Source: Platycnemis pennipes (Eukaryota > Arthropoda > Insecta > Odonata > Platycnemididae). From it: a DNA stretch of 64,000 bases. Location: assembly GCA_933228895.1 (NCBI GenBank), contig OW121846.1:78814064-78878063 (forward strand). Direction: 5' to 3'. The notes beneath the pieces were generated by a model. The model was not told where the DNA came from. It worked only from the letters and a program-made list of their open reading frames with translations, and searched no databases. The position numbers were made by a program, and so were the translations under genes. Below, in pieces: positions 22,270 to 32,944 of the stretch (positions within the stretch are counted from its first letter, which is position 1; each line of letters opens with the position of its first letter).

Positions 22270-23780
22270 TCTGCTGTCGGAAAATTTCTAACATATCTGT
22301 GCACTAATTATGGCTGTCCTCAGACCTGCTAAATAATGTGACGCAGATGATGTATACAGTCAGCTCTCTCCAGCCAGAAGTTAAATTCCCTGCAGCTTGA
22401 TTCATGTTCCCGAATCGAATTATTTCTTGATGTCACACAATGCCATAGAAGCTTTCCGGAAGAGGGGTGGTGCACGCCTTCTTTCCGACTATCCACCTTA
22501 AAAACACTGGTCTTTTTTCCACTTAATTGAGTAAATAATGGTCTTTGTCTTGTGGTTGAATTATATAACTATGGTGATTAGCTTTTTTAATTATTGGGTA
22601 GAATTTACCTCCCATTTGTGACTCATGCATGGAATGCATCATACAAAGAGTTGGCACGACTTGTCCCGCTGGTTTAGAGTCTTAAAGCTCTTCAATTGAA
22701 TTTATTTTCGTGGCATATTACGCTGGTAAAATTGACATATTTAATGTCAACCAATTTAGATATCATATGATAGTGTATAAAATGACCAAATATATTGCTC
22801 ATTATTATCTTAAATATTACATTATAACTAATTTCGCGCTCTGCCCGTTGTGCAGAATTTTAATTCATGATAATTTGATGTATTTATTTTAGAGCATGAC
22901 GTTGAACAGCTCTCCATTTATCAATGTTCATACATATCCAAATGAAGTAAATGACGTCGCTAACGGTCAATCTCCCTCAATAAGCATCACTGTTGCTTCT
23001 TGTCTCACAGAGTAGATACTAGAGAGCCCATCGCATACGCAATCGGCGACACGTCTTCGTGTATGTACATCTAATACGTTAGTATATAGATGCTGGTATT
23101 CTCTTGTAAAGTTTGTAATTATTCTTTTTAATTCAGTAAGAAATATCAAAAAAGACAATTATTTATTTCTCTCGGTATAAGCTCACACACTCTAGTCGTG
23201 CATTTTATTATCCATGAAAACAAACACAAACAAAATACTTTCGCCCTCAGTCAATTGCATGGATAAACTTCAAACATAAATAATATATATGAGTAAAACA
23301 CTCTTCCACTTGCCTATACGTCCCCTCAACAAATATATTCAATTTTTCCACATATACTCAACAAATGTATTCACAAAACACACATAAGTACACCTTCAAC
23401 ACTGCGTTCATTCATACGGTTAATTATAAACAATTTTGTCAGACATGCGTCAATACTGGTCGCCCGCTCCCCTTGGTCCATGGTCTATCTCTGCTCTTTT
23501 GGTATGGGAGAAAAGTACTCAGAGCACCACACCATCCCGACTGAGCAACTGCTGGGAGTAAAAAATTATTTTAAAAAATTATCGTTTCCCTACAAAGAAA
23601 ATTGATACTAATATTTCCCTTCAAGGAATTGCCCATTCTAATTGCGTAGACCACCAGCCTCAGTTGTCAAGTTTGTAATGCACTAGCGTAATAGCAAATA
23701 ATTTTCTGGTTCCAATACAGCATTGTTTTGTAGTTACGTTCCAGTTCCACAGATATTTCACAGTAAAATTAATGAAATAA
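22270..23780. other. No recognised gene
   Basis: Only short frames without family resemblance, A/T-rich, with no clear repeat ends. Confidence 0.35.
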
Positions 23781-23785
23781 GAGGT

Positions 23786-23878
23786 GATCGGCTAGGTGTG
23801 GCGGCTAGAGTGCGGAATTCCTTGATTGAGAATCTGGATTTGAATATCGGCAGCAGAGATTATGCCATATTATACCTA
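23786..23878 (+). mobile_element. SINE head (tRNA-like)
   Basis: GGTGTGGCGGCTAGAGTGCGG followed by GGATTTGAATATCGG resembles the A- and B-box arrangement of the SINE at 27272 (GGTGTAGTGGCTAGAGTACTGG). It is truncated where a LINE tail begins. Confidence 0.45.
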
Positions 23879-23879
23879 T

Positions 23880-24015
23880 CATATCTACATCTACGTAATA
23901 CCCTGCGAGCCACCACGAGGGTGTGTGGCAGGGGGTGAAGATCACCAAACATGCACTAGTGACATGCAACTAGGATATTTAATGGAGACATGCTAGATTA
24001 TAGGGTCACATGCAG
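23880..24015 (-). mobile_element. LINE B-type tail fragment
   Basis: The sequence is a CATATCTACATCTACGTAAT tail, then the hairpin with GGCAGGGGGTGAAGATCACC, then a CATGCACTAGTGACATGCAA stretch as in LINE B. No coding region follows. Confidence 0.72.
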
Positions 24016-24490
24016 CTTGATGGTTTGTATCTACATAGTAAGAAAGGGATTATGTGCCATATTTAAAGAGCTTCAGTTGCGGTAGGCACTCAGTTCATTC
24101 GATGGGACGTTAAATCATGGACACCTTCTTATATTTCATTAAGAGTATCCTAATGAAAAAGCTAGGTTTCCTTCCACCCTTTATCCGATCATATCGACAT
24201 TCCAAACTTATTTATTTTGAGCGAATTTGAGACTCAATAGTCTTGTCTTCCGCATACTAAATGGGAAATTGTTGATACTTGGAAAGCAGCATCGTTGGAA
24301 ATTCCACATTTTATTTCTAGAATGAAAATAGCGATGAATTTCACCATGTGATTCGAAGCGGGAGAGGTATGCTGTGAAGAGTCGAACAATTTGATGAGCA
24401 TATCTCCGACAAAATAAGTGGTGGCGCGAAGAATAAGCTAGCAGTCCAAAGTTATCGACGGCAAGTAACCAACGATGTTCATACTGCTGA

Positions 24491-24733
24491 ATGGACGGCA
24501 ACAATCGAGTTGAGAGGAAAATACCCTCTTACCTCACAATAAGAGGGAATCGGGCCTTCATTATTTATGACGGTGAAAAGAAGACATGTGCTCGATTCAA
24601 CCGTGAAGGGCACGTTAGACGGGACTGGCCAAAAAACCGGACCTTCGTGAACTACGCAGATATAATGCAAAGGCAAGACATGATTGTTAACGACACTGAG
24701 GCAGACCTCGGAGACGGGAAGAGGGCTCCTTGA
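24491..24733 (+). pseudogene. gag-like ORF1 fragment with a decayed zinc knuckle
   Basis: The frame reads VERKIPSYLTIRGNRAFIIY followed by CARFNREGHVRRDWPKN. The pattern C-x2-F-x4-H-x4-W is a CCHC knuckle (C-x2-C-x4-H-x4-C) with its second and fourth cysteines replaced. The IRG...IIYDGEKKTC context is typical of ORF1 gag proteins of Jockey/I-type non-LTR retrotransposons. No RT follows on the same strand. Confidence 0.55.
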
Positions 24734-24852
24734 GCTAGAGTTAGACGATGCGGCAAAAAGACCAAGAAGAGAGGTCTCCATGGGAGGGGAAAAAGAGGAG
24801 ACGGAACAACTCTCCTAACAAGCTGATGGAAGAAGAAGGGAGGCTTAAAGAC

Positions 24853-25275
24853 TAGGGATAGGCAAAAATAACCGGCTATATTCACGACCGGGTTTTTACT
24901 TAGTTTAACCGGTTAAAAACCGGTTAATTTTAGTGCCGGTTAACCTGAGTACTCGGTTATTTTTTGGCATAGCTTAAAAATAACCGGAGAGAAATAACCA
25001 TTTTAATATTGCTGCTGCCTGCACTCTCTCGGGCAACGTTGGCACTACTTGCCGCTTATCGTACGATTTTCAGTAGGTTTTCCTGCGCCTCTGCCGGCCT
25101 CTGTTATAACCGGAGTGATGAGTACTTTTTTATATAACCGGTGACCAGCCAGAGTGAAATAACCGGAGCACGAGCACTCGCCTCTCACAGGGAACAATCG
25201 CACTACTCGCCGCTGATGTCTAGGTTTTTTTCTGCGCAGGTCATCGTGAGTGCAACGAGTACTCGGTTATTTTGC
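24853..25275. mobile_element. hAT-like remnant with repeated AACCGG motifs
   Basis: AACCGG/CCGGTT occurs at least eight times between 24869 and 25168, often as AACCGGTTA or AATAACCGGAG. The segment opens with TAGGGATAGGCAAAAATAACC, resembling TAGGGATNGGC-type hAT ends, and closes near GAGTACTCGGTTATTTTGCA. Dense short subterminal repeats are usual in hAT elements. No transposase is visible. Confidence 0.5.
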
Positions 25276-25289
25276 AGTTGTACCAAAAT

Positions 25290-25760
25290 TTATCTTATTA
25301 TTATTATAACATTAAATCCAATAACAGCCAACGAGACCTTTACATTGGATTTTTTTCTACAAAGGATAAATAACACAATTATAAGACATAGGACAAAAAA
25401 ACAAGAAGAATCAAGTTGGGAAGGAATTCTGTTGGTAGCGGTTGTAAATGATGAAATGGATGATGTTATATCAATGGAAGGGGTATTGAGGGAGTTGTGG
25501 GTAAGAGGCAGCCGGTAGGTTAGGGATCTCTGAGTCTCAGATAAACGGTGGTGAGGTAAATGAAATAAAGACGAATTCCGGGTATTACGTGAAGGGACAC
25601 GGAGAGAGAAAATTGAGAGAAGGTCATTAGACCTGAAACGGCCATTCATGATTCCGTGGAAAAACTTGAGTTCACTAAGTGTGCGCCGGCGTTGCAAAGG
25701 AATAATATCAAGGTCCGAGAGCAGTGCATTAGCCGAAAGATTCAAAAGAGGGGCTTTGCG
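25290..25760 (-). mobile_element. Non-LTR retrotransposon, C-terminal end of the RT protein
   Basis: The minus-strand frame reads LDIIPLQRRRTLSELKFFHG, then NGRFRSNDLLSIFSLRVPSR, then SLFHLPHHRLSETQRSLTYR and LPLTHNSLN. This is the cysteine-poor C-terminal tail seen after the RT thumb in many LINE proteins (R-x3-L-x2-K-x2-NG...LL...RVP-x-R...N). A TAATAATAATAA-type 3' tail lies at about 25288-25303. The catalytic domain is absent. Confidence 0.65.
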
Positions 25761-25900
25761 ATTTTTGACGATACTGATGAAGAAGTTAAGGGGCCTATTG
25801 TATGTAAGCGGAACAATAATGCACAGTGATCAATGCTGCTATCAGAATGCTACTCAGAATAATAATTTTATTAGGAACAGAATATTAATTACAGGAATTG

Positions 25901-25947
25901 TAATTCAGGAACTTTATGCTCTTTCAGGGCATAAAGTTCCTGAATTA
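25901..25947. repeat. Perfect 19-bp hairpin, 9-nt loop
   Basis: 25901-25919 (TAATTCAGGAACTTTATGC) pairs perfectly with 25929-25947. It lies in otherwise featureless A/T-rich DNA and has no U-tract typical of a terminator. Confidence 0.7.
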
Positions 25948-25959
25948 TTTAGTAGATAG

Positions 25960-27265
25960 CAAAAAGGAAGTTGGAAGAACTGGAACTCAATTTCTGTATT
26001 CTTAATAATGATACTCAATTTCAATTTGAAAAATGAAGTGGAGGCAATGAAAGTGTGTAAAGCATCTTAATAAGAACATTCATGCGTATCCCCCCCTCTG
26101 TATAGCCCATCGTGCCCTGAAAACACAGTCACAGGTCAATTATTGTATCAACCATACATAACGTTTTCTTTTAGGATATTGGCCGTGCATTAATGCTATC
26201 AAATTGTCACGTGCGTGAAAATTTGTCACGCGTGTAACAGGGATAATATTTGTTTTCTCTTAAAAGAACTGGCCGAATTTTATTTCACTCTGGAGTTGAT
26301 GTTTGGGGATTGTGAAGACTTAGTGTGATTGCAGCAATTCGATCTTTATTTCCTATTTTTCCACTTCCTTTGCGTGTCTTTACTTTATGCTTGCCAACCA
26401 GTTCCTTTACGCGAGAAGGCGTTCATATTGCCATATGGCAGGAAGATCATCAAATTATTCAAATAAAAATTACAGGCCAAAAATAAGTTACATCTGTAAC
26501 TTATTCTTGATAAAGCATGTAACATATATTAATAATGCATGATGCACGCATCTGCAATTTCTTTAGATAAGTCCAAATTTTCAGACCAGAAATATTCACG
26601 ATAGCGTACATAGTTTGGAAGAACATACATTCCATAATCTATGTATTCACATTAGAGAGGCGAATTCATTCACTATCACATTCCCAGATCCCGAAAACAC
26701 TTAATAATATACCTCGGTATATTTCCATGAAAAGAGCTTCTTTTCCATCTCTGGTAATACTTCCTTCATTATAGCAATGGTATGACATATTTTGGGAAAA
26801 AATCAGGTCATATAAATTGTGAAAGATTAGGATGGAAGTACTAATAATTCCCATGTAAATGAAATATAGTACGTTAAACAATAACTAGATTGAAAGCACC
26901 ATCAATTCATTCACAACATAATATTAGTATACCTGAAGCGGAATTTTGCTGGTGATGAACAGATTCTATGCCGACGGAAAGATTTCAATCCTATTAGAAT
27001 CAAGGTTATTACATTTTGTGTCACAAAAACAGTATATGAGTTATTGTTGAATCGCCTGATAGTATCCTAAATTTTAATTTATCCCAGCTAACATTTAGCC
27101 CCGTCTTCGTTATTTTGAATCTGCGATATCGTTAGTGCATTTTTAGTTAATGCGCTATTATTTTGGGGATTTCGCACGTTGAATGGTCAGATATTTGCGT
27201 TAGTCCTGTAGGGTTCTGCCATACAATTGTTAACAGAAAAATAGCATCACATAGAATACTCTTTG
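25960..27265. other. No recognised gene
   Basis: A/T-rich with short frames only. A small perfect inverted repeat, AATAAGTTACA/TGTAACTTATT, lies at 26482-26505. Nothing else is supported. Confidence 0.4.
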
Positions 27266-27267
27266 AG

Positions 27268-27500
27268 ATCGGGTTGGTGTAGTGGCTAGAGTACTGGCCT
27301 CCCAACCTGAGATCCCGGGCGATTCCCTGCAGAGGCGGGTTTTTCTCTGGCAAAACCGGTCCCTTCTTCAGTGTCTTTTGGATGGCATGTCAGGTTCAGT
27401 ATTCCGTCCGTCGGGTTCTTAAGAGTAGGCTATTGCCGACGCCAGGTTTCTCTCCGCCATTCCTTCTTTTCCTGAAAACTCCTACAAATACCCAATTACC
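27268..27500 (+). mobile_element. tRNA-derived SINE
   Basis: The head, GGGTTGGTGTAGTGGCTAGA followed by GATCCCGGGCGATTCCC, has the spacing of tRNA A- and B-boxes with a slightly mutated B-box. The body runs to GCCGACGCCAGGTTTCTCTC and the end is A/C-rich. Related copies are at 22045 and 23786. Confidence 0.65.
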
Positions 27501-28199
27501 CACCTATCCTAAATGGTGCAAATTCCTTTGAATAACCACAACCACATAATCTTTGAGACCACGAATTAAATAGCAAGAAAAATAAGGAACATTAAAATTG
27601 CAATGAAAAATATTATTAACGTGTTATCATCATTCAATTGTCCTCGACGCTAGTTTTCTTTTTATATTCAGTCATTCAGGAATATTTTGTTAATCTCATA
27701 GTTCCTCCACGGATTCCCTGCATTATCCTGGACTTTGAATTCACGACTCAATCTGAACAAGCTGCCGCGATTACCGTATGTGCATTCCGTTGCACTTCTC
27801 GTTTTGCTCTTCGGGTGATAGATAAAACCCATTAGGATGCAATTATTCCCATTCAAGTTCTTCAATTTAATCACGCACTCTCTTCTCCTCATGCATGGGA
27901 GCTACCTCACCACCCACCTCACCCAGAAACATGTGGCTCAGGGCTCCGTAGTCCGCCCAATAACGGCGTTATTAGCGCTCAAACCACCCTCCAGCGCCCA
28001 ACTACCGACCTCCCCCACCCCACCCCGCACAGAGACGTCTGCGCCTGTAAAACGGTACGGTCAGCACAAACCCTGCTTCAAGACATCTCCGTCATGGCTC
28101 TGGATTTTTATTTCTTCTTCGCGTCGAGGATGGGTCCAAGAAATGACTTGGTTGAGGGGGGAGACGGACTGCTTGCTGATGTCTGCAGAGCGCTGAAAT

Positions 28200-28530
28200 A
28201 TATCCTCGGCTTACTTTTTCCTCGCCATCCTCCCCCTGACTCTCCTCTGTTTATCCCCTTTCTCTAAATGTCTTCATCTCCTTTATTTTCCCTTATTTGT
28301 TCTTTCTCATCTCTCCCAATCACTCTTCCTTCCCCGCTTCCGATCACCTCCAAATTTATTTCTTCTTCTAATCCTCCTCGTCTATATTTCTTCTCTTCAT
28401 CTCATATTTTCTTCTATATTTCTTATATTATGAAACCCTCACTCTCTTCAGACTTTCTTTGTTATTACTTTGAGTCGATTAAAAAATCTACGTACCGGAG
28501 AACTTTCAAGGAGCGAGCGACACTCAGGAG
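28200..28530 (+). repeat. Pyrimidine-rich repeat unit, copy 1
   Basis: About 250 nt of TCTTCTCCT-type sequence is followed by GGAGAACTTTCAAGGAGCGAG and CGACACTC. The same arrangement recurs at 29935-30275 (GAGAACTTCCGAGGAACGAG then CGACGCTC). Frames here are compositional and not called. Confidence 0.4.
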
Positions 28531-29190
28531 CAAGAATCCTGATTTTTTATGCGCAAGTCGTCCTCGCACCGTATCTTGAAACTTTTGGCAGCAAAAACGC
28601 TATTCACCCCAGCTTTTTCGGGGACGTAATCGTGGGAAGCCACATATATTCGCTTATCTCTTTGGATGTTCCTTTATTTGACGCCAATCACTACTCACTG
28701 AATTTTCCTCTTGTTCAAATCTGGTGTGGAGTAAATTTTTTACCTGTTCCTGTAGATAGTGATACGGGAGAGGCGATGGACGGCTCATTGAAAAGATTAC
28801 ACCACCTTCGAGATGCAAACCCACGGCCATGGAGAAATAAGCAATGCTTGACCATGTAGAGTAACGCAATACCTGGGCCAGGTCAATTTTTTCATTCTCA
28901 ATCTTTCACTCACAAATTAGCACTTTCATTTAACCTCCCAATTATATGAATTGAGCGGTCGAACTTTTGTGATGGACATCGTGGTTGCGAGTGGTGGTCG
29001 TGCACGCAAACGGAATTCAATAAACTGTTTTCCGTCCTAGGGAATTAACAGGGCCCACCATTTATATCGGGCCAAGCAGGGTCGCCATATTTTTCGTCAA
29101 TTAGTACCGCCCTGTGCCTGAGATATTGCCTTGAGGGTCGTGTGGAATTCTTGATTGGGTGGCCGTAGTACTTTAAATAAATCTTACATC
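28531..29190. other. No recognised gene
   Basis: Short frames only. None has family resemblance, and no repeat was recognised. Confidence 0.35.
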
Positions 29191-29194
29191 AATT

Positions 29195-29515
29195 ATGGCG
29201 ATTGCTTTGAGAAGGTCGGCCGCAATACGGTTGCACTTGGGAGCATCGCCATGGCGTCCGCTTCTGGGCATGCCTACTAGTTGAGAATGGTTCTCCCATT
29301 GCTATTAGGTGGGCACAGAGGCAATTGGCTCCACTCTCTCCTCCACACCCCTCCCGACTCGCCGCAACCGCCACTCCCTGTCCCTGCTCCCTTCTTACGC
29401 AACGCCTCGGAACGCTCCAGCCACCGTCCCGGAAATGGGATAAGATCGTAAATCGAACCCGTGCCCTCGGGATGGGAGGCAAGTACTATAGCAAGCACAC
29501 CAACCAAATCTACCT
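29195..29515 (-). mobile_element. tRNA-derived SINE, second type
   Basis: Read on the minus strand from 29515: TTTGGTTGGTGTGCTTGCTA then CACGGGTTCGATTTACGATC, which are A- and B-box-like segments. A G/C-rich body follows, with GCCATGGCGATGCTCCCAA near its 3' end. A diverged relative without a clear head lies at 32085-32320. Confidence 0.55.
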
Positions 29516-29934
29516 AATGATTAATGCTTGTGGATTTTGACAATAGATTTTAAGGTGTAGAGCACAGTGCGCAGTATCTGGATAATCTCGCGCGTGGCTT
29601 AAATATCATTTATCCCCTCATGTTTCCATTCTCTAAGCTATTGATAGCGAAGCACAGACCAATTTTAAAGCTTAGCAGTGATTAATATTTTATGACAGGG
29701 AGTATTTTTCCGAATGAATGGCTTTCGAATTTCTTCCCGTTATCATAAAGCAGAAACTCATTTCGCTTTCCGCGTTCTCGGTTTTGGTTCCATCGAAAGC
29801 AGTGGACGACCTCAGCGCCACATTATTACGACTTCTTTGAGACGTTAAATCGCCCATAAAAACGCCCGCGAGGCTCCCTGAGTGAGGGAAGAATTTATAA
29901 TGAAGCCAAGATTGTTAATGGTCTACGATGGCCA

Positions 29935-30275
29935 ACACTTCATTCGCCTTTCCTCGTCTCTTCCCATCTTCCCTTTTTCCTTACTCCCAATCCCCTCCTT
30001 CTCTCACTTTTCTCTTACCTCCACCTCTTATCTTCCTTACGTGATCTTTGCCTCCTCTGTTCCGCTATTTATTATTCCCTATTTGACTCCTTGATTCAAT
30101 GACAGCCATCCTATAAGTACTAAGAAATTGTTCTTATTTCATGGACGTGATTTCGGTAATAGATTACTTACGCTGCCTCTGAGAGTGGCGCAAAACCTTA
30201 TTTTCCTTATTTCAGTTAGCTTATAATCTCTTCGTGCCCGAGAACTTCCGAGGAACGAGCGACGCTCCGAAGAAA
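29935..30275 (+). repeat. Pyrimidine-rich repeat unit, copy 2
   Basis: Second copy of the unit at 28200: a T/C-rich tract, then GAGAACTTCCGAGGAACGAG. Similarity is clear in the 3' 30 bases and compositional elsewhere. Confidence 0.38.
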
Positions 30276-30539
30276 TGCTCTTATATATCATAGCATTTTT
30301 ATATATAAGGTTATAAATATCTTATATATCAACTTATCGTCATATTATTTCTCCAAGAATTACAGCTCCCTTTTAAACAAAGGTCCCCATAACTCTGTAG
30401 TTAACGTTTTGTCAGACCTTTGAAGTTGCTTCGTATAAGGAGTAACTGGGTAATTGTCAAATGATGGCGGATTGCATTGGTAACAATGCGGCTAATTGTT
30501 AACCCATAGTGAATTTTTTCAAATTCCAAGTTCCACAGA

Positions 30540-32070
30540 TAGAAAGACAACAACTCATAGCAGTAATCAGAAAGATCAGAACAGAAACATAGCTATAATG
30601 TTAACTGAGGCTGATAAAGGAAGCAGTACGTTCGTGTTCAACAAAGCCGACTTTTTAAAAAAGTGCATGGACTCCATTTCAGATAATAATTTTGAATAAT
30701 GAAATGAAGGCCCTACTATCCACTTTCAAGTTACTTTAAATTTCACCATTGACAGTTGCATTGCCTTATTTGAACTGGGGGAGAAGTGGCGTTTGTTCAA
30801 TATGAATCCCTTACCCCCAAGATTGTATGGCCTCCCCTAAACCCACAAACCGGGAGTTCCCATTCGCCCGGTGGTATCTAATGTAACTGCCCCCTCCCAC
30901 AATTCTCCACCAAGCTAAATATACTCCTTAGACATTTCTCTTCTTTTGAGCCTAGATATGGAATCAAGAATTCAAATGAACTTGCGTCGACTCTTTCTGG
31001 GGTAACCCCCATCAAACGGGAAGTTTGTGTCCTTTGACGTAAAAATCCTCTTTACGTCGGATACGGGGCTGGAAGCAATTGCCTTGGCCATAGAATGGCT
31101 AAGAAGAACATATTGCAGCGGTGGGTTTTGTGAGTGACATTAAAGGCCTCTTAACTATATTCATTGATCGGAACTACTTTATATTGAACGGCGATTGCTA
31201 CAATATCATGCCCTATCGATGGGATCCCCTCTTTCTCCGATATTACAGGAAATTTTGATGGACAATCGTGAAAAGAAACCTTTTAAGTCAAATGATGTCC
31301 TTTTTAAAAATGCCTTTTGCTATTATAGAAATGTGGATGACATCATCTGCCTATGGACGGGCAGCTTGAGACAGTTTGATGCCTTTTTGGCCTTTATAAA
31401 TTCTCTCTATGGCTGTATAAAGTTCACAATAGAATTTGGCAACGACAATATAAATTACCTTGATTTAACCATCTCTATAAAACGGAAAGGGCATCAATGG
31501 GTCATTTACCCCAAATATACTTTTTCGGACATAATCATTGGCAATGATTCCTTCCACCACCATTCTCATAAGCCCTTCATACCATGTTACATAGATAAGT
31601 CTCCATCCCCTTGAGTAACGATTGATAAAAAATATATATTTAATTGCAACAAAGCATGGGTATAGTATTATACTGATTGGTAATTTGCTTAACCAAAATC
31701 TATATCAAAAACCGTTGACTCCTTAACTACTCTCACCAAGATCCAAACCGATTAGCATAAAAAATGGTGCAAAATTCCCTTTCGAGGAATTATCACTAGT
31801 AAACTGGTTAAAAGACTGCCTCGAGACGATTATAGAGTGACTTACTATAATTCCTTAACCATAGGCAAATTACTTTTTCAACTCTAAAGATAAATTTGAA
31901 TCCTCTCAAAAGAGTGGTGTGTATATGCTGGAGTGTTTAGATCGTCACGGTATGTATATTGGTCAAATCGGACGTAAGGTTTCAATACCAATAAATGAGC
32001 ATAAGAGATGTCTAAGAGATTGTGATGAAAAGACAATGTTCACTAAACATTGGCCAAATACCAATGGCCC
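30540..32070 (+). mobile_element. Penelope-like retroelement with GIY-YIG endonuclease, inactive
   Basis: The order is IMLTEADKGSSTFVFNKADF (30596), an RT palm with ALSMGSPLSPILQEILMDN (31205) and FCYYRNVDDIICLW (31320), where the usual YVDD reads NVDD. Next come SLYGCIKFTIEFGNDNINYL (31415) and HHHSHKPFI, then, after ~350 decayed bases, VYMLECLDRHGMYIGQIGRK (31920), the GIY-YIG core with the following Arg-Glu region (INEHKR). RT then C-terminal GIY-YIG is the defining layout of Penelope-like elements. Several frameshifts and stops separate the parts, and the N-terminal portion is only partly recognisable. Confidence 0.8.
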
Positions 32071-32084
32071 GGGGTACTCCCATC

Positions 32085-32320
32085 GTGGAGCATGGCCGGT
32101 ATACGCTCGCATTCGGGAGCATCGCCATGGCAAGCGCTTCTCTCTCCGCCCAGCTGTTGATTTGGGCTACTCACCTGTTGCTCTCAGGTGGTCGGCGCAC
32201 CAATAGGCCCTTCTCTCTCTTCCACGCCCCGCCAGACTCGTCACATTTTCCACGCCCTCTCCCCGATCAGCTCTTGAAACTCACCTTGGAAAGCTCCAAC
32301 CAGCATACCAATGATGAGAT
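32085..32320 (-). repeat. Diverged relative of the 29195 SINE
   Basis: It shares GGGAGCATCGCCATGGC, the AGGTGG...GCGCACCAATAGGC-like middle and the CCACGCCCC...GACTCGTC stretch with 29215-29370 at perhaps 70%. It directly follows the Penelope-like GIY-YIG region and may have inserted into it. Confidence 0.45.
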
Positions 32321-32940
32321 TTCCATAGATGTCTCATCACTCTAATTTATCTCAAATTCTCATCGACTCACATGTGAAGTCACAATGTAAAGTGCTCAAT
32401 TTTCCATATTTCTTGTGAATATTGTTCTAATAGTTATGGTTTTATAACGTAACAAGTAAGAGCATTGTGTTTCTCATGGTTTAAAGATCTCAGCTATCCA
32501 AATGCTAGATACCTCGAGTTCCCTTGGCTATTGCGTTAACTAAAAATTAAAAATCTCTTGAATCACAAACACTAGCACTCAAAAGGTTTAGGGATTGCAA
32601 CAAAATGGCACCGGGTTCAATTCCTTTGGTATATGGTGAACTCAACATGAAAAGGGGTGTAATACTGTTCCAATCGTGCCGAATAATCTTATAGAAAATC
32701 TCGAATATCTTGCCCCATTTGAATCTCAATAGCGAAAAAAGTTCACATTTCGGAGGTTTTTATGTCAGGTTCCGGAGATAATCCAAATTCCACTTTCTAC
32801 AGAAACTGGAAGTAATATGTTTGTCTCAAGTACTATCAGAGAAATTACTTTCATTCTTCTTGACGTGATTCTACAATAATGGCACTCAATGAACTGCAAA
32901 GAACAATTTTTGCTTCAAAAATCATAAATTTCTTTGAGAA
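32321..32940. other. No recognised gene
   Basis: A/T-rich spacer between the Penelope-like element and the LINE B fragment. No supported feature. Confidence 0.35.
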
Positions 32941-32944
32941 TTCA

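Noticed and set aside
28268..28579. Ser/Leu-rich 103-codon frame as a membrane protein
   Set aside because: Produced by a TCTTCT-rich tract that recurs at 29935 as a repeat.
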